Shown: positions 41,255 to 51,252 of the stretch, piece by piece
How the letters are laid out: every line of letters starts with the position of its first letter
Numbering within the stretch: position 1 is the stretch's first letter
Origin: Rhynchopus euleeides
Lineage: Eukaryota > Euglenozoa > Diplonemea > Diplonemida > Diplonemidae
NCBI GenBank assembly: GCA_963210315.1
Contig: OY723288.1
Location: 1,488,001 to 1,552,000 of the forward strand
Reading direction: 5' to 3'
Length of the DNA: 64,000 nucleotides
The notes under the pieces: model-generated
Database searches by the model: none
Told to the model about the DNA's origin: nothing
The model's input: only the letters and a program-made list of their open reading frames with translations
Translations under genes and position numbers: made by a program

Positions 41255-43924
41255 CAAGAGATGGACACGCACGGCACCCACGCGCTGAACTGTAGGGTGG
41301 GGGGTGGGCCCACTCGGCGTCACGATGTCGTGCGGGACAGCCTGTACAGACTCGCGGTGGAAGCGGGTACGAGCCCCGAGATGGAGACGCTCCACATCCT
41401 TCCGGACTCCCAGGAGCGCCCCGGGGACATTGTCACTCGCCGGGTGTGGCCGCGGGTCATCGACGTGACGATCCGCAATCCCCTCGCGGCTTCCGTGGTC
41501 CAAGCTGCTGCGAGGTTTACTGGAGCGGCGGCGGCAGCGGGGGAGGCAGAGAAGAACAGGAGGTATCGTGATCCCTGCAGGAGATCTGGCCAGATTTTCG
41601 CGGCCTTTGCGATGGAGGCTTTCGGGGGTCTGGGGCCGTCGGCGCACCAGGTTTTCGGCAAGCTGGGCCGCCTAGCAGCGGAACGGACGGGGCGAAGCAG
41701 GGTTCTGGTCACCCAGAGCCACGCCACCAGAGTGAGTAGCGCGTACAGCCACATCCTGGGTCGAACACTCCTTGAATGCGGCCCCATATCGCCAGCAGCA
41801 GTGAGCCGGACGGCGTTGGCTACAGAGGCCGCGGCCCCCCTGAACCCGGACCACTTCATGCGGTTCTCGGTTGACTCGCGTGGGGAGGGGGAGGTGTTCA
41901 TTGACCCTGATGAGGAGCGCCCTGTGCCCCAGGCGGACCCGGTCCCTCGGGCAGAGGCAGCACCGACATCTCCGTCCCCCTCTGTCGTCATCGAAAAGTG
42001 GAGAGACAAGCGAGGAGGGGCGCGAGTGGCTATTGAGGACCTGGCAGAGGGGCTTGGTAATGCTCTTACGATGCCAGAACAGGTCGCCGCCTTGGGTGGG
42101 TCAGTGGCGGAGGGGGCCCCAGCAACGTGGGTGGTGGCGGTGACGGCCGCGGCGTGTGACCTGGGGTTTGACATCGACGCTGACAAGCTTCTGCGCCTGG
42201 CGGTGGTGTGCGTCCGTCGAGCGCCCACACTCCGTCTGCTCCTCTCAGACCCCGACGAGTGGGCGGGGCGTATGCTGGCTTCCGGGGGTGGCGAAGACGT
42301 GGACCAGGTGGCCCTCCGTGGGGTGGCGGTGGCCCTCGACGTCCACGCTGTGGTTTTTAGAGACAAGCCGGTCACGGTGCCGGACCAGGTGGTGGAACAG
42401 GTCACATACACGAAGTGTGTGGAGGTCGAGGTGCCGCAGGGCCCGGTTATCCCGGGGCGCGTGGATGTGTCGGGGTCACCGGGTTGCTGTCAGTTCTGTG
42501 CGTCGCTCTTCACCACGGCCGTGCGCCATGGGGAGTGTGGTCACTGCTCGAGGATGGTGTGCCCGACCTGCTGTGAGCTGGGCGAAGACGACACCAGGTG
42601 CGTCTGCACGCCACTACCTCTGCCACGCGAGGACCAAGGGGTGGCCCCTCATCCGCCGGGGCAAGCGGAGCCCCCTCCTCCGCCGCCGGCGAGCACCGCA
42701 CTGACAAAGGCTTTGCTGGAGGGCCGGGCCCCAGGGGGAGGGGACGGTCTGTCCAGGCTGCAACGGTCTTTGGGGATGCAGGAGTGCACGGGGTTCCGTT
42801 TCACACCAGGCGACTGCTTCTTCGATGCGGCGGCTTTCATTATGGGAGGCTCGGCGGCGGGCATGCGGAGGCTAGCCGTCCAGGCGGTGCTACGTGACCC
42901 AGGCCTTTGTGCTCGGGCCGAGCCGAACAGCGAGTCCTGGGCTGCGGCCATGCGAGTCGAGGGTAGCCGGGACGAGGCTTCTTGGGCGGACCAGGTAGCA
43001 GTACATGGACTTGCGCTGGGGTCGGGGTGGGCTGTGGTGGTCCTATCTGATCAAGCGCCCCCCACGGTCCACCGCCCCCGGGTGAAGCCTTTCGTCGGAG
43101 TGCTTGGAGTCAAGCATCAGGGAAAGCACTACACCCCCCTTTTGGTGCCCCCACCTCTGGCGGAGGCAGTGTCTGCCCTCGCCCCCTCGCCGGTGTTGGG
43201 GCGGACTGGCTGTCCAGGGGGGGAGCAGGGCCTCCCCATGTGCCAGGTGCCGTCCCAGCCGTCGCGCCGCCGTTTTTACTGTGCCCGCTGTGCAGAGGCG
43301 GTGGATACCGCAGTCGAACACTGGCGTTGTTTCGGTTGCGATTGCAGGGCGTGTGGGGAATGCGTGGAGCAGGGGGAGACCTGTATGGATCTGGGGCCTC
43401 GGGACGCGGAGGAGCCGCCTGCGAGGGTCCCGCAGCCACAGGACCAGGGTGATCCCCCTCGACGAGAAGGTGATCCCCCTCCTGCACCCACCGGCGCCCC
43501 GGCCACCGGCCGCTCCGACCCGACCGCCACCGAGGAAGGCTCCAACCCTGCACAAGCACCAGCCACCTCGATGTCGTCGCAGCCGAAGCGGAAGCGGGAG
43601 TCGGCATCGCCGCAGCGTGGTCAGGAGATGGATGAGGACGACGGGGCCACGACGGTGGGGGAGTGGGAGGAGCAGTTCTGCCCCGACGTGCACCGACCGC
43701 AGGAGGAGCAGGAGGCGGCGCTCCGGGCCATTCAGGCTTGGTGGGCCGAGTTGGGGGATGACAAGGCCTCACAGGCGGAGGCGTACAACGTGGTCTGTTG
43801 TCGTCTGAGGGCGCGGGCAGGCAAGCGGGCGCGGGCGAGCCGGCCAGGGGCGCGGGGGTCTTCGCAGCGGAGTTCCCAGGGGTCCCAGAGCCAGGGGAGT
43901 AGGGCCGCCAGGGGAGCGAGATAG
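41255..43924 (+). CDS. Retrotransposon C-terminal polyprotein: endonuclease, two OTU-like and two zinc modules (5' partial)
   Basis: The 889-residue fragment starts in a zinc-knuckle remnant (HGTHALNC). A restriction-like endonuclease follows: D58, D70, K100 and the NRRY...FAAFAMEAFGG block (about 50-135). Residues 260-400 resemble an OTU fold without catalytic residues. Zinc module 1 (C412, C415, H425, C428, H430, C431, C436, C439, C449, C451) follows. A complete OTU protease comes next: PGDCFFDAA with C521, SWADQVAVHGLAL (about 576-588), and HYTPLL with H625. Zinc module 2 (C676, C679, H689, C692, C695, C697, C700, C703, C710) and a basic tail end the protein. OTU enzymes remove ubiquitin or process polyproteins. 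The two halves look like one duplicated OTU plus zinc unit. The frame reads upstream to 41174 only through the target sequence. Confidence 0.85.
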   Translation, partial: QEMDTHGTHALNCRVGGGPTRRHDVVRDSLYRLAVEAGTSPEMETLHILPDSQERPGDIVTRRVWPRVIDVTIRNPLAASVVQAAARFTGAAAAAGEAEKNRRYRDPCRRSGQIFAAFAMEAFGGLGPSAHQVFGKLGRLAAERTGRSRVLVTQSHATRVSSAYSHILGRTLLECGPISPAAVSRTALATEAAAPLNPDHFMRFSVDSRGEGEVFIDPDEERPVPQADPVPRAEAAPTSPSPSVVIEKWRDKRGGARVAIEDLAEGLGNALTMPEQVAALGGSVAEGAPATWVVAVTAAACDLGFDIDADKLLRLAVVCVRRAPTLRLLLSDPDEWAGRMLASGGGEDVDQVALRGVAVALDVHAVVFRDKPVTVPDQVVEQVTYTKCVEVEVPQGPVIPGRVDVSGSPGCCQFCASLFTTAVRHGECGHCSRMVCPTCCELGEDDTRCVCTPLPLPREDQGVAPHPPGQAEPPPPPPASTALTKALLEGRAPGGGDGLSRLQRSLGMQECTGFRFTPGDCFFDAAAFIMGGSAAGMRRLAVQAVLRDPGLCARAEPNSESWAAAMRVEGSRDEASWADQVAVHGLALGSGWAVVVLSDQAPPTVHRPRVKPFVGVLGVKHQGKHYTPLLVPPPLAEAVSALAPSPVLGRTGCPGGEQGLPMCQVPSQPSRRRFYCARCAEAVDTAVEHWRCFGCDCRACGECVEQGETCMDLGPRDAEEPPARVPQPQDQGDPPRREGDPPPAPTGAPATGRSDPTATEEGSNPAQAPATSMSSQPKRKRESASPQRGQEMDEDDGATTVGEWEEQFCPDVHRPQEEQEAALRAIQAWWAELGDDKASQAEAYNVVCCRLRARAGKRARASRPGARGSSQRSSQGSQSQGSRAARGAR

Positions 43925-44296
43925 CCGTAGGTCGGCTCCCCCCCTACCCCCCTCTTTCCTTTCGCCCCTCCCCCCCCCCCTCCCGTTCCCCACCCCCGTG
44001 CCCCCTTCCCCTTTCTTCCGGTGAATGCGCCAGCGGAGTCGGTCCACGCCCTCGCTGTCAGTCGCTTTCGCCTCTCCCCCCCTGCCCCCCCCCCCCCTTT
44101 ACCTCGCCCCCTTTTCCCCTCACCAGCGGGCTGCCCCTTGTGAATGGTAGACTTACCTACAGCCCCTTGTTCATGCCGCCAGCACGGAGCCCCACGCAGC
44201 TCAACCCCGGCCAGTGCGCGGTTTGTTTGCCCTAGAGCTTTGTTGTTCGTGTAGTTCATGTTACAGTGCTAAGAGCCCGTAGTAGCAAAAGTAGAA

Positions 44297-44357
44297 CCTG
44301 CTGCGCTAGCCCCACCAAGCAGCCACAGTACGACAGGACGCGCGCAGGCACCGGGCC
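44297..44357 (+). repeat. Retrotransposon 3' segment shared with family 2 MITEs
   Basis: About 60 bases (CTGCTGCGC, then CCCCACCAAGCAGCC, then ACGACAGGACGCGCGCAGG) near the poly-A end match 40827-40887 and, in reverse, 49375-49437, with few changes. Confidence 0.85.
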
Positions 44358-44423
44358 CCCTCTCCTAAAAAAAAGGTTGATATGTAAAATCCGGCGATTT
44401 ATAGGGGGACCCTTTTCGAATTT

Positions 44424-45585
44424 GAGGAAACTTCATATTTGCCAGAAATTTATTGGAAAATTCATATGTCGACAGGAAGTTTTGGGTTTAACCATATGTT
44501 GACAAAAACTTTTTGTTTCAATCATATGTTGACAAAAAGTTTCCTGAAAATTCATATGTTGACACGAACTTATGGACTTAACCATATGTTGACAAAAACT
44601 TCTGCATCTAACCATATGTTGACAAGAAGTTATGGATTAACCATATGTTGACAAAAACTTCTCGTTTTCACCATATGTTAACAAAATTGGGTTTCCAGCT
44701 GGAACACCCTTTTTGGTGGATTCCCGACCCCAGGGCACCCACACCTGTGGCTGATGAAGAGGAGGGCGCTTCGCAAAGGCCGGGACCCCCAGCCCCAACC
44801 TCTCATCCACATTTTGATGTGAACCTGTCGGCTGAAGCTGGAATCACTTGATGGCATTGCTGTGGGTGTTGTTGTGGACCTGGGTCCGGCCGATTAGTAC
44901 TCACGCTGCTGTGCCTGTGATTCAAAGAACCGTGGAGTTCGGAACCCACCTGGAGAGAACGATCCACCTCGAAGAAGCCGCATGCCCGATGCACCCCGGT
45001 AGCTGCGTGTACACGTGGTAAACCTGTGACCACTTCGGTGGAGTGGTCTTTTGGCTCAGTTTCTGGGCCGGAAGTGCTTGATGTTGGTAACCATCTTTGC
45101 TATGGGGCTTTCATCATGCATTTATCACGTACAGGCCCATGATCAGTGGTTAGCCGGTGTTAACGGTGTGCGGTTCTCTGGCCTTGTGGTATCTTAATCC
45201 AAGGGAATGAGGCCCCATGGAACTGCGATGAAGTGCACACTCTGTGAGAAGCTAAGTGCCGATCTGGAAAGCGATCTGGATACCCCGGAATGTCAGTCAA
45301 GCGGCTCCAGCCGAAAAACCGATTTTGTTAACATATGGTTAAAACGAGAAGTTTTTGTCAACATATGATTAGCCCAGAACTTTTTGTCAACATATGGTTA
45401 AAATCAGAAGTTCCTGTCAAAATATGGTTAAATTCATAACTTCTTGTCAACATATGGTTAGATCCACAACTTTTTGTCAAAATATGGTTAAAATCAGAAG
45501 TTCCTGTCAACATATGGTTAAACCCAAAAGTTCCTGTCAACATATGAATTTTCCAAGAAATTTCTGGCAAATATGAAGTTTCCTC
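44424..45585. mobile_element. MITE with 9-bp target duplication and ATATGTTGACA repeats
   Basis: Inverted ends begin GAGGAAACTTCATATTTGCC. The perfect 9-bp duplication TTCGAATTT flanks it (44415-44423, 45586-45594). Each arm holds six or more copies of ATATGTTGACA or close variants. The 9-bp duplication points to a Mutator-like transposase. The 600-base middle has no recognisable gene. Confidence 0.88.
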
Positions 45586-46827
45586 TTCGAATTTTTTTTC
45601 CGGGGTGGGTCTATTTTGGACGTTCGAGGCCGATTTCGAAGGAATTTTTGAGTTTTGAGCCTATTTTGGGCCCTAAAACGCGTTAAAACCGGTCCCGAAA
45701 ATGGCTGATTTTTGGCCTTGGCCAAATCTCGCCCAAAATATTGACCCAAAATTTTCTGGGACGAAAATCGGGCCCTGGTGGTCTGGAACTGTCCATTTTC
45801 GAAGACAGTCGTGAGAAAATCTCGAGTTTCCGCCCCGAGTTCCCTCATGCGACCCCAAAAATCAAGCAAATGAGGGTTGCCTCCAAATCGGGGTTGTGGG
45901 GAGAAAATCGGCCAAATGAGGTTCGGGTCGTCTGTTGTGCGAAATTCAGACAAAACTCAAGTATTCAAACGCTATACCTACCCCAACCGCAACCCCACCC
46001 CCTGCCTTCTGCCCCCCCCACCCCTGTGCAAGGTCATGTGCCCCGTCCCATCGCGTGTTGCCTTGATTGTTGCAGATTTTCAAATTGGGAAATTTCAGGT
46101 GACCCGATGATAGGGATGTACCCCGAGGGTCTACCTGCAGGGATCCACTTTTTGCTATGCCTGCATTGCTGCTGTTTGCGCTTCTCGCCTCCACACACCA
46201 CCCTGGGGGGAGGGACAGAGGGCGGAGGGGGCTACACACTTACACAACCGATTCGGTCAAACAATGCCACGTCATCCCCATTGGGGTCCTGGACCGCGGC
46301 GTCTCTCCCAGCGAATTGGTGTCGTCATCAGGCAGGCTAAGTAGTTGTCTACACAGGACATTGGTTTTAAGGGGGGTCTGAGTTCTGCGGAACTGGCTTC
46401 AAGGGACGCCCCCTCGTAATGACTGGGTGGATGGAGCCAAGTAATACCAGGTGGTCGGACACCGGAACTCTCGGCATTTATTAGTCGCGGGAACTGTGTC
46501 CGTGTGGTAGGTGACCCCTTCCGATTCCACTGATTCCACTCTTGAACATGTAGTGTTGAAAGATACTTGGTGTTCTGATGTTTTACAGGGTACTTGACAA
46601 AGGAAAGAGGGTGGTCAGTCTTGTGATCCACCCTGAATCCTTCCTGTGAGCAGCAGATCCACAACACCTTGACTTCTTTCAGCGGCTGTATTGATATTGC
46701 CTGACACAGCAAACATGATTCAATTGGAGGAACAAGCCTCGTACACCAGCGGCCCAAAAGGTGGATTTCATGTATGGTTTTAGGATTAGCAAAATGATAT
46801 GCATTTTCTGCATAAGACCACCGTGTA

Positions 46828-47655
46828 GGTCGGTCGGCCCTCCCTCTCTTCGGCAAGAGTTTCGGGCGAACGTTGGGCGTTATTCTCACAACAGTTTGGA
46901 GAAACTTCACCCAAAGAAGTAGAAAACAGCACCTCTTCGGCACCGAGTCGAAAGGCCCCTCCCCCCCCCCCCCCCCCCCCGGTCAATAAATTAACAGAAG
47001 TGTGTTAGGCCAAGAAAGGGGGGGTTGTGTGCGCGTGTCAGCCATGCGGAACGTGTTTCTCTGCACTATTTTGCTTTCCCGCCTTGTCAGTACATCCAGT
47101 ACGTTCCCTTCTGCAGATTGACACCCGGGTTGCACAAACACGACACACGCCACCTGCCCCTTTGCTTGGAGAACGATCCCTTCTGGGTTGACCTTAATAT
47201 TTGCAGTGTGGTGCGCCAGAGAGGTCTGACAAAAGGGCTAATCAGGTGGCGAGCGTACCTCCGTTGTTTTATAGGTGTGCCAAAGGGGGGGTGGGGTGGG
47301 TGGGGTAGAGGTGGTGGCCGGAGCTCTCGGTTTTCCCACCAGAGAACAGAGGGGAAGTCAGGCGGGGGGGTGGGGGGGTTTATAGCCAGCTGGTGCTGGT
47401 CGGGGGGGGGGGGGGGGGCGGGGGTTCGGAAACGTCAACTTCCCGATCCCCCCACACGAATAAAGAAAAAAGGCAAGAATAATCGTGTCCGATAACCCAA
47501 ACGTTACCCCAACTATGTTGCGGGCGGGTTGTGGTGAAGTGGCACGGATTAGCAAAATCAGGCCGGCCACCCCAATGCACCCCCCCACACCCCCCCTCGT
47601 CTCCACCTCGTCTCCACCTCGTTTTACCAGAACAACCCAAAAAAAATATCAATCG
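46828..47655. other. Intergenic region, no gene recognised
   Basis: Contains a run of C at 46962-46980 and G-rich tracts near 47285-47420. No coding frame of normal composition was found. Confidence 0.5.
46877..46916 (+). repeat. Short segment resembling the candidate RNA at 47656-47763
   Basis: GCGTTATTCTCACAACAG continues to ACTTCACCCAAAG. It keeps a TTCTC/GAGAA hairpin and matches 47691-47728 at most positions. Confidence 0.45.
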
Positions 47656-47763
47656 AAAATCTCAAGGGTCTTCGCCGTCGGGGAAGCCCGGCGTGATTCT
47701 CACAAAAGTAGGAGAAGTACACCCAAACTCATCGCTTCGCGTCGCGAAGACCCTCTGAGATTT
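47656..47763 (+). ncRNA. Candidate structured RNA with a 20-bp closing stem
   Basis: AAAATCTCAAGGGTCTTCGC (47656-47675) pairs with GCGAAGACCCTCTGAGATTT (47744-47763) with one offset. Inside is the core ATTCTCACAAAAGTAGGAGAAG with a TTCTC/GAGAA hairpin, which recurs at 46877-46916. It is not one of the RNA classes I know. It could also be a short inverted-repeat transposon. Confidence 0.35.
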
Positions 47764-49109
47764 CTGTCCAATCATTTGCAAGTCCTCCTGTGTGACCTCA
47801 TATCCCCTCCGGGCGTGTATCCCGAAGTTGAAGAAGAGCCCCTAGAGACAAAGCATCCGTTCCGTCTATCGCATCTATCTATATTAAGCGCAGCCGCGGT
47901 AATGTGTGTCGTGCCAACGATCACAAAATGAAATCAAAAGAAATACCCAAAACCAGCCAAGCAGGCCGCACACAAACAGGCCAGGTTTTGAGTGGCCGGC
48001 TGTGCCTGCATCATCGCCAAGGCACAGTGGCAGGGGTTTGTTTCGACAAGAAACCAGAAGCGTGTGCATGAGCAAACCTTCGTGTTCACCCCTTTCAGCG
48101 CTCTTTTGGGTGCGAAACACATCAAGAAAGCAAGGGTGATTCGTGCGTTCATAACTGGGGTGGGTTCTCTGAAGAGTAGGCTTGCCCCCGCAAGCTCGGT
48201 TCAAACTGACGGAGTTCTGACACGCAGAGAGTGGGAGAGTCTACGAAGGCTCTTCCCGACCCCGCCCACCTGGACCTGACAGCGTGTATATTCCCTTCAG
48301 GGCAGGGGTTGCCAATCGCACGCCCCCACCAGCCTGACTCCCTTGAGGCCCCGCTTCCTGTTGTGGCCGTTGTCGCCAGGCCCTCTCACCACCAACCCCC
48401 CCCGCTCCATCCCCCGCTTGGCCACAAGAAAGCTGGCAAGCGGATGTGAGCGCGAATCACGTGACAGACCATCACAATCATGCATCAAATTCTGGGGTGG
48501 GGGTGGAAAGCCGTGAATAACTGGCTTTTTTTTGGCGGACAAACCAACGTATTTTCCTAACGAGAAAGACTCGGCAGCGTTCCGTATCTGCGTACATATC
48601 ACTAAGCAGGCACCGTTCGTACAAGCAAAGAGCACAACTCCAAGCCTTTTTTCTGGCATTTCCCCCTTGACCTCCCGGACTTGACGGGGGGAATGTCAGT
48701 GCGAATATGTTTCTGAGGTAATACCCTGAGGTATGACCATGGACTGCAGGCTGGCTTCTGCCCTCTACCACCCTATCTACTCCCCCCACACTGCACCCGA
48801 CCGCCCGCCTCCAGTACGGCCAGCAGAGCTGGGGTGCTCTGACCTGCGACAGTGGTGTTGAGGTGGCGAAGAGGCGTTCGGTTGAATCGAGGAGCTCCCG
48901 CAGCGAGGTGGAGATACGAGGGGGGGGGGGGGGTGGGCCAACCCACTGTGCAACAACAGAATGCCCCCCACCCCACCCCAAACCCCAGAAGCCCTCAAGG
49001 CCGCTGGGGGTGGCATCCCAACGCCTTGCAAAACACGTCCCCCCACCCTTTGAGGCCCCCTCATTCCCCCCCCCCCCCCCTTGAATTCCAGATTTGTTAT
49101 GTTGCAACT
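47764..49109. other. Intergenic region, possible undetected exon
   Basis: Open frames exist (47992-48279, 48231-48449) and a CCCTTCAG acceptor-like site lies at 48300, but composition and ends do not make a convincing gene. The rest is C-rich or G-rich tracts. Confidence 0.4.
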
Positions 49110-49218
49110 GGGGGCCTTCGCTACCAAGTGTGACTGAGTGAGAAAAAGTGAGCCACGGCCCACTTCCCCTCACTGGCTGACGAGCTGTGACGAGCAGTGA
49201 CTGGTAGCGAGGGCCCCC
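49110..49218 (+). mobile_element. 109-bp MITE, copy A
   Basis: The ends are GGGGGCCTTCGCTACCA and its inverse. The 3-bp duplication ACT flanks it (49107-49109, 49219-49221). Copy B at 51144-51252 has exactly the same length. Confidence 0.85.
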
Positions 49219-49252
49219 ACTGCGTCATTTTTTTTCGGGGGAGGTCGGTGGT

Positions 49253-50450
49253 CAGGGTATAAGATAGACTTTTTTTCTGGCGCCGTTTTCCGGTTTTTCT
49301 GGTTTTGAAAATTTTTCGCGCGCGCCTTCGGCGCGCGCGACCCGCGCAAACCCTCCCAGAATCTGAGAGGGCCCAGTGCCTGCGCGCGTCCTGTCGTACT
49401 GAGGCTGCTTGGTGGGGCAGGCGCAGCAGCTGCTTTGAAAGTTTGGACTCTCGGCCAAAAAACCGGTCTGGTGCAATGTTTTTACGCAGGGGGGTCTGGG
49501 GGGCGGAGCCCCCCAGCCGCCGGAGGCCACGGTAGTGAACATCTGTTCCCTACAGTCTGGATTCGCTTGTAAGTAGGAAGGCTTCACTGTATCGCAGCCC
49601 GGCCAGCAGGAGATCACTGGTCCTTGAGGGTTCAACCTTCAGGGTGGAGGAGGACGTGGGAGCGACCACTCGTGACAGGTGTGCGTTGTGGGTGGAGTGG
49701 ATGCACGGCAGACCTTGTCATGGCCAAAGGGTCCACGAGATCTCCGCCACGTAGAGCCTAGACGAGAGTTTTCGAGGAGATGGGCACCTAGCTGTGACGA
49801 CAGGCAACAAACAAATCTCATCTGTTAGTTGCCCCCAATAGGCTTGGCGACCTTCAAGACTGCTTGAAAGTCGTTCGTGTTCTCGTCTCAGCCCTCCAGA
49901 CAAGCAGATCTGTCTCGAGTTGGTGGGCTGTCGCCATGTATTCGATGGCACCGAGTGACGCTGCACAGAGGCAGACGACACGGTGAACTCCAGCGGAGGT
50001 TACCCTACCTCCGCTGGAGTACACCGTGTCTCCCATGAGTCTCAACTAGCGGGAGTCTGAGCGTAAACTAGCTGGAAAATAGACTCCCGTCTCCAGTACA
50101 GACTGCAGTCTTAGACTCCCTCTTAGACATGGTGGCTGGAGTCCACCATGTGTGCACCTTCAAAACAGAAGAGACCTGCATGACGAGGGCATCACCACCC
50201 ACCGGGCCACCCGCTAGGTCCATTTTTTCTTCTCCGCTTCTCTGCCTTCTTTGGACTATTTGGGCTCTGTGCGGATCACGATGGGGTCACTTTCTATTTT
50301 TTTATGGCGTTTTTTCTGACTGTTTTACTGTCCCAAAGTCACAAAAAAAACCGCCAAAAATGAGACCGACCTTTTTTTTTTTTCCAGAAAACCGGGAACC
50401 GGGAAACCCTGGTTTTGAAAACCGGAAAACCAGACCTATCTTATCCCCTG
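49253..50450 (-). mobile_element. hAT-type MITE, family 2, copy B
   Basis: Opposite orientation to 38815-41003. The perfect 8-bp duplication TCGGTGGT flanks it (49245-49252, 50451-50458). It lacks the family 1 insertion but has about 220 bases (about 49885-50105) not present in copy A, which include a CTCCGCTGGAGT-type hairpin. Confidence 0.93.
49489..49541 (-). repeat. GC-rich hairpin module, copy 9
   Basis: The single module of family 2 copy B, in the orientation of that element. Confidence 0.88.
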
Positions 50451-51143
50451 TCGGTGGTGTTCGCATCAGAGTCCGCTCGGTGCAAACTTTCACGGGGGGA
50501 AAAAAAACTACTCAACGCGGAAATAATAGAAAAGGGAGGGGGTTCTGGGGGGGTGGCTTTGTTTTGTGTGGAGGGACGAACACATCGAGCTTCAAGGTGC
50601 TCGGTGTGTTCCCCTATTGCTAGCTACTGCAAACCAGGATATTCACGTGTGTGTCGTCTGTGTGTGTGGAGAGGAGAGCGCATCAACATCAGGGCGCTTG
50701 GGGGGTCTAGATAGAATTATTGCGGAGGGCCTGTTCCCCCACAGCTGGACAGGGTGTCCACTTTCAAGCGAAAAGAGTACAATTTTTGTGTGAGGGGCGT
50801 GCCGTGCGCCGGGGGACAAATGCAAGAACCCTCAAAATGCATCTTGCTAGTTCTCAAGATCACAGCACAGCTGGGATAGGCGACGACTACTCGCCCCGCC
50901 CCGACTCAGGGGATGCCAGCACCTTTTCAAAAAAATACTCATGTGTGGCGTGTGATGGCAGTGGAGGCAGCATCTGAGTTTGCTCGGCGCAACCTACACG
51001 CAATAGAATGGCGACTGTGTGTGTGGCGATCACACCAAGCGCAGGGTGTCTCGATGTGCGTGAGGGCAGCTGAAAAGCAGAGATGAGGCAGAAGACACAC
51101 AATACCCACCGCTTTTCGCCCTCTAAATTCATTAAAGATTTAT
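50451..51143. other. Intergenic region, no gene recognised
   Basis: A short hairpin formed by ACACATCGAGC and GCTCGGTGTGT lies near 50580-50610. Nothing else was identified. Confidence 0.5.
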
Positions 51144-51252
51144 GGGGGCCCTCGCTACGAGTCACTGTGAGTCACGAGTCGTCAGTTGTCAGCCAAACAT
51201 GGCTGACTTCTCACTTTTTCTCACTCAGTCACACTTGGTAGCGAGGGCCCCC
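51144..51252 (-). mobile_element. 109-bp MITE, copy B
   Basis: Inverted relative to copy A, with ends GGGGGCCCTCGCTAC and inverse and the 3-bp duplication TAT. The outer flanks CATTAAAGAT and ATCTTTAATG are themselves inverted, so it sits at the centre of a small palindrome. Confidence 0.85.

Larger units (their letters stand above)
41253..44374 (+). mobile_element. 5'-truncated non-LTR retrotransposon
   Basis: An 11-bp target duplication GGTTGATATGT flanks the insertion (41242-41252 and 44375-44385). The right end is a run of eight A. The left end begins inside coding sequence, so reverse transcriptase and everything before it are missing; this is the usual 5' truncation of target-primed insertion. 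The remaining part encodes a C-terminal endonuclease and OTU/zinc modules, then a C-rich 3' region of about 450 bases. The host site is the right arm of the foldback element. Confidence 0.92.
35235..46825. mobile_element. 11.6-kb foldback element with long inverted arms and several nested insertions
   Basis: The outer ends are CACGGTGGTCTTATGCAG and its inverse, each bordered by TA (35233-35234, 46826-46827). The left arm runs to about 37200. The right arm runs from about 41170 to 46825 and is interrupted by a retrotransposon (41253-44374) and a MITE (44424-45585). Subtracting these leaves about 1.35 kb, matching the left arm once a 631-base stretch unique to it (35275-35905) is set aside. 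The loop contains a nested hAT-type MITE pair (38815-41003). No transposase is encoded. Frames readable in one arm (35651-36418) reappear in the other (46272-46943) and need not be genes. Confidence 0.82.

Noticed and set aside
44880-44910. GGCCGATTAGTACT, resembling a large-subunit rRNA or 5S rRNA segment
   Set aside because: No further rRNA similarity on either side; it lies inside a MITE.
47885-47900. GCAGCCGCGGTAAT, resembling the conserved 530 loop of small-subunit rRNA
   Set aside because: The match is limited to about 14 bases and the flanks do not resemble rRNA.
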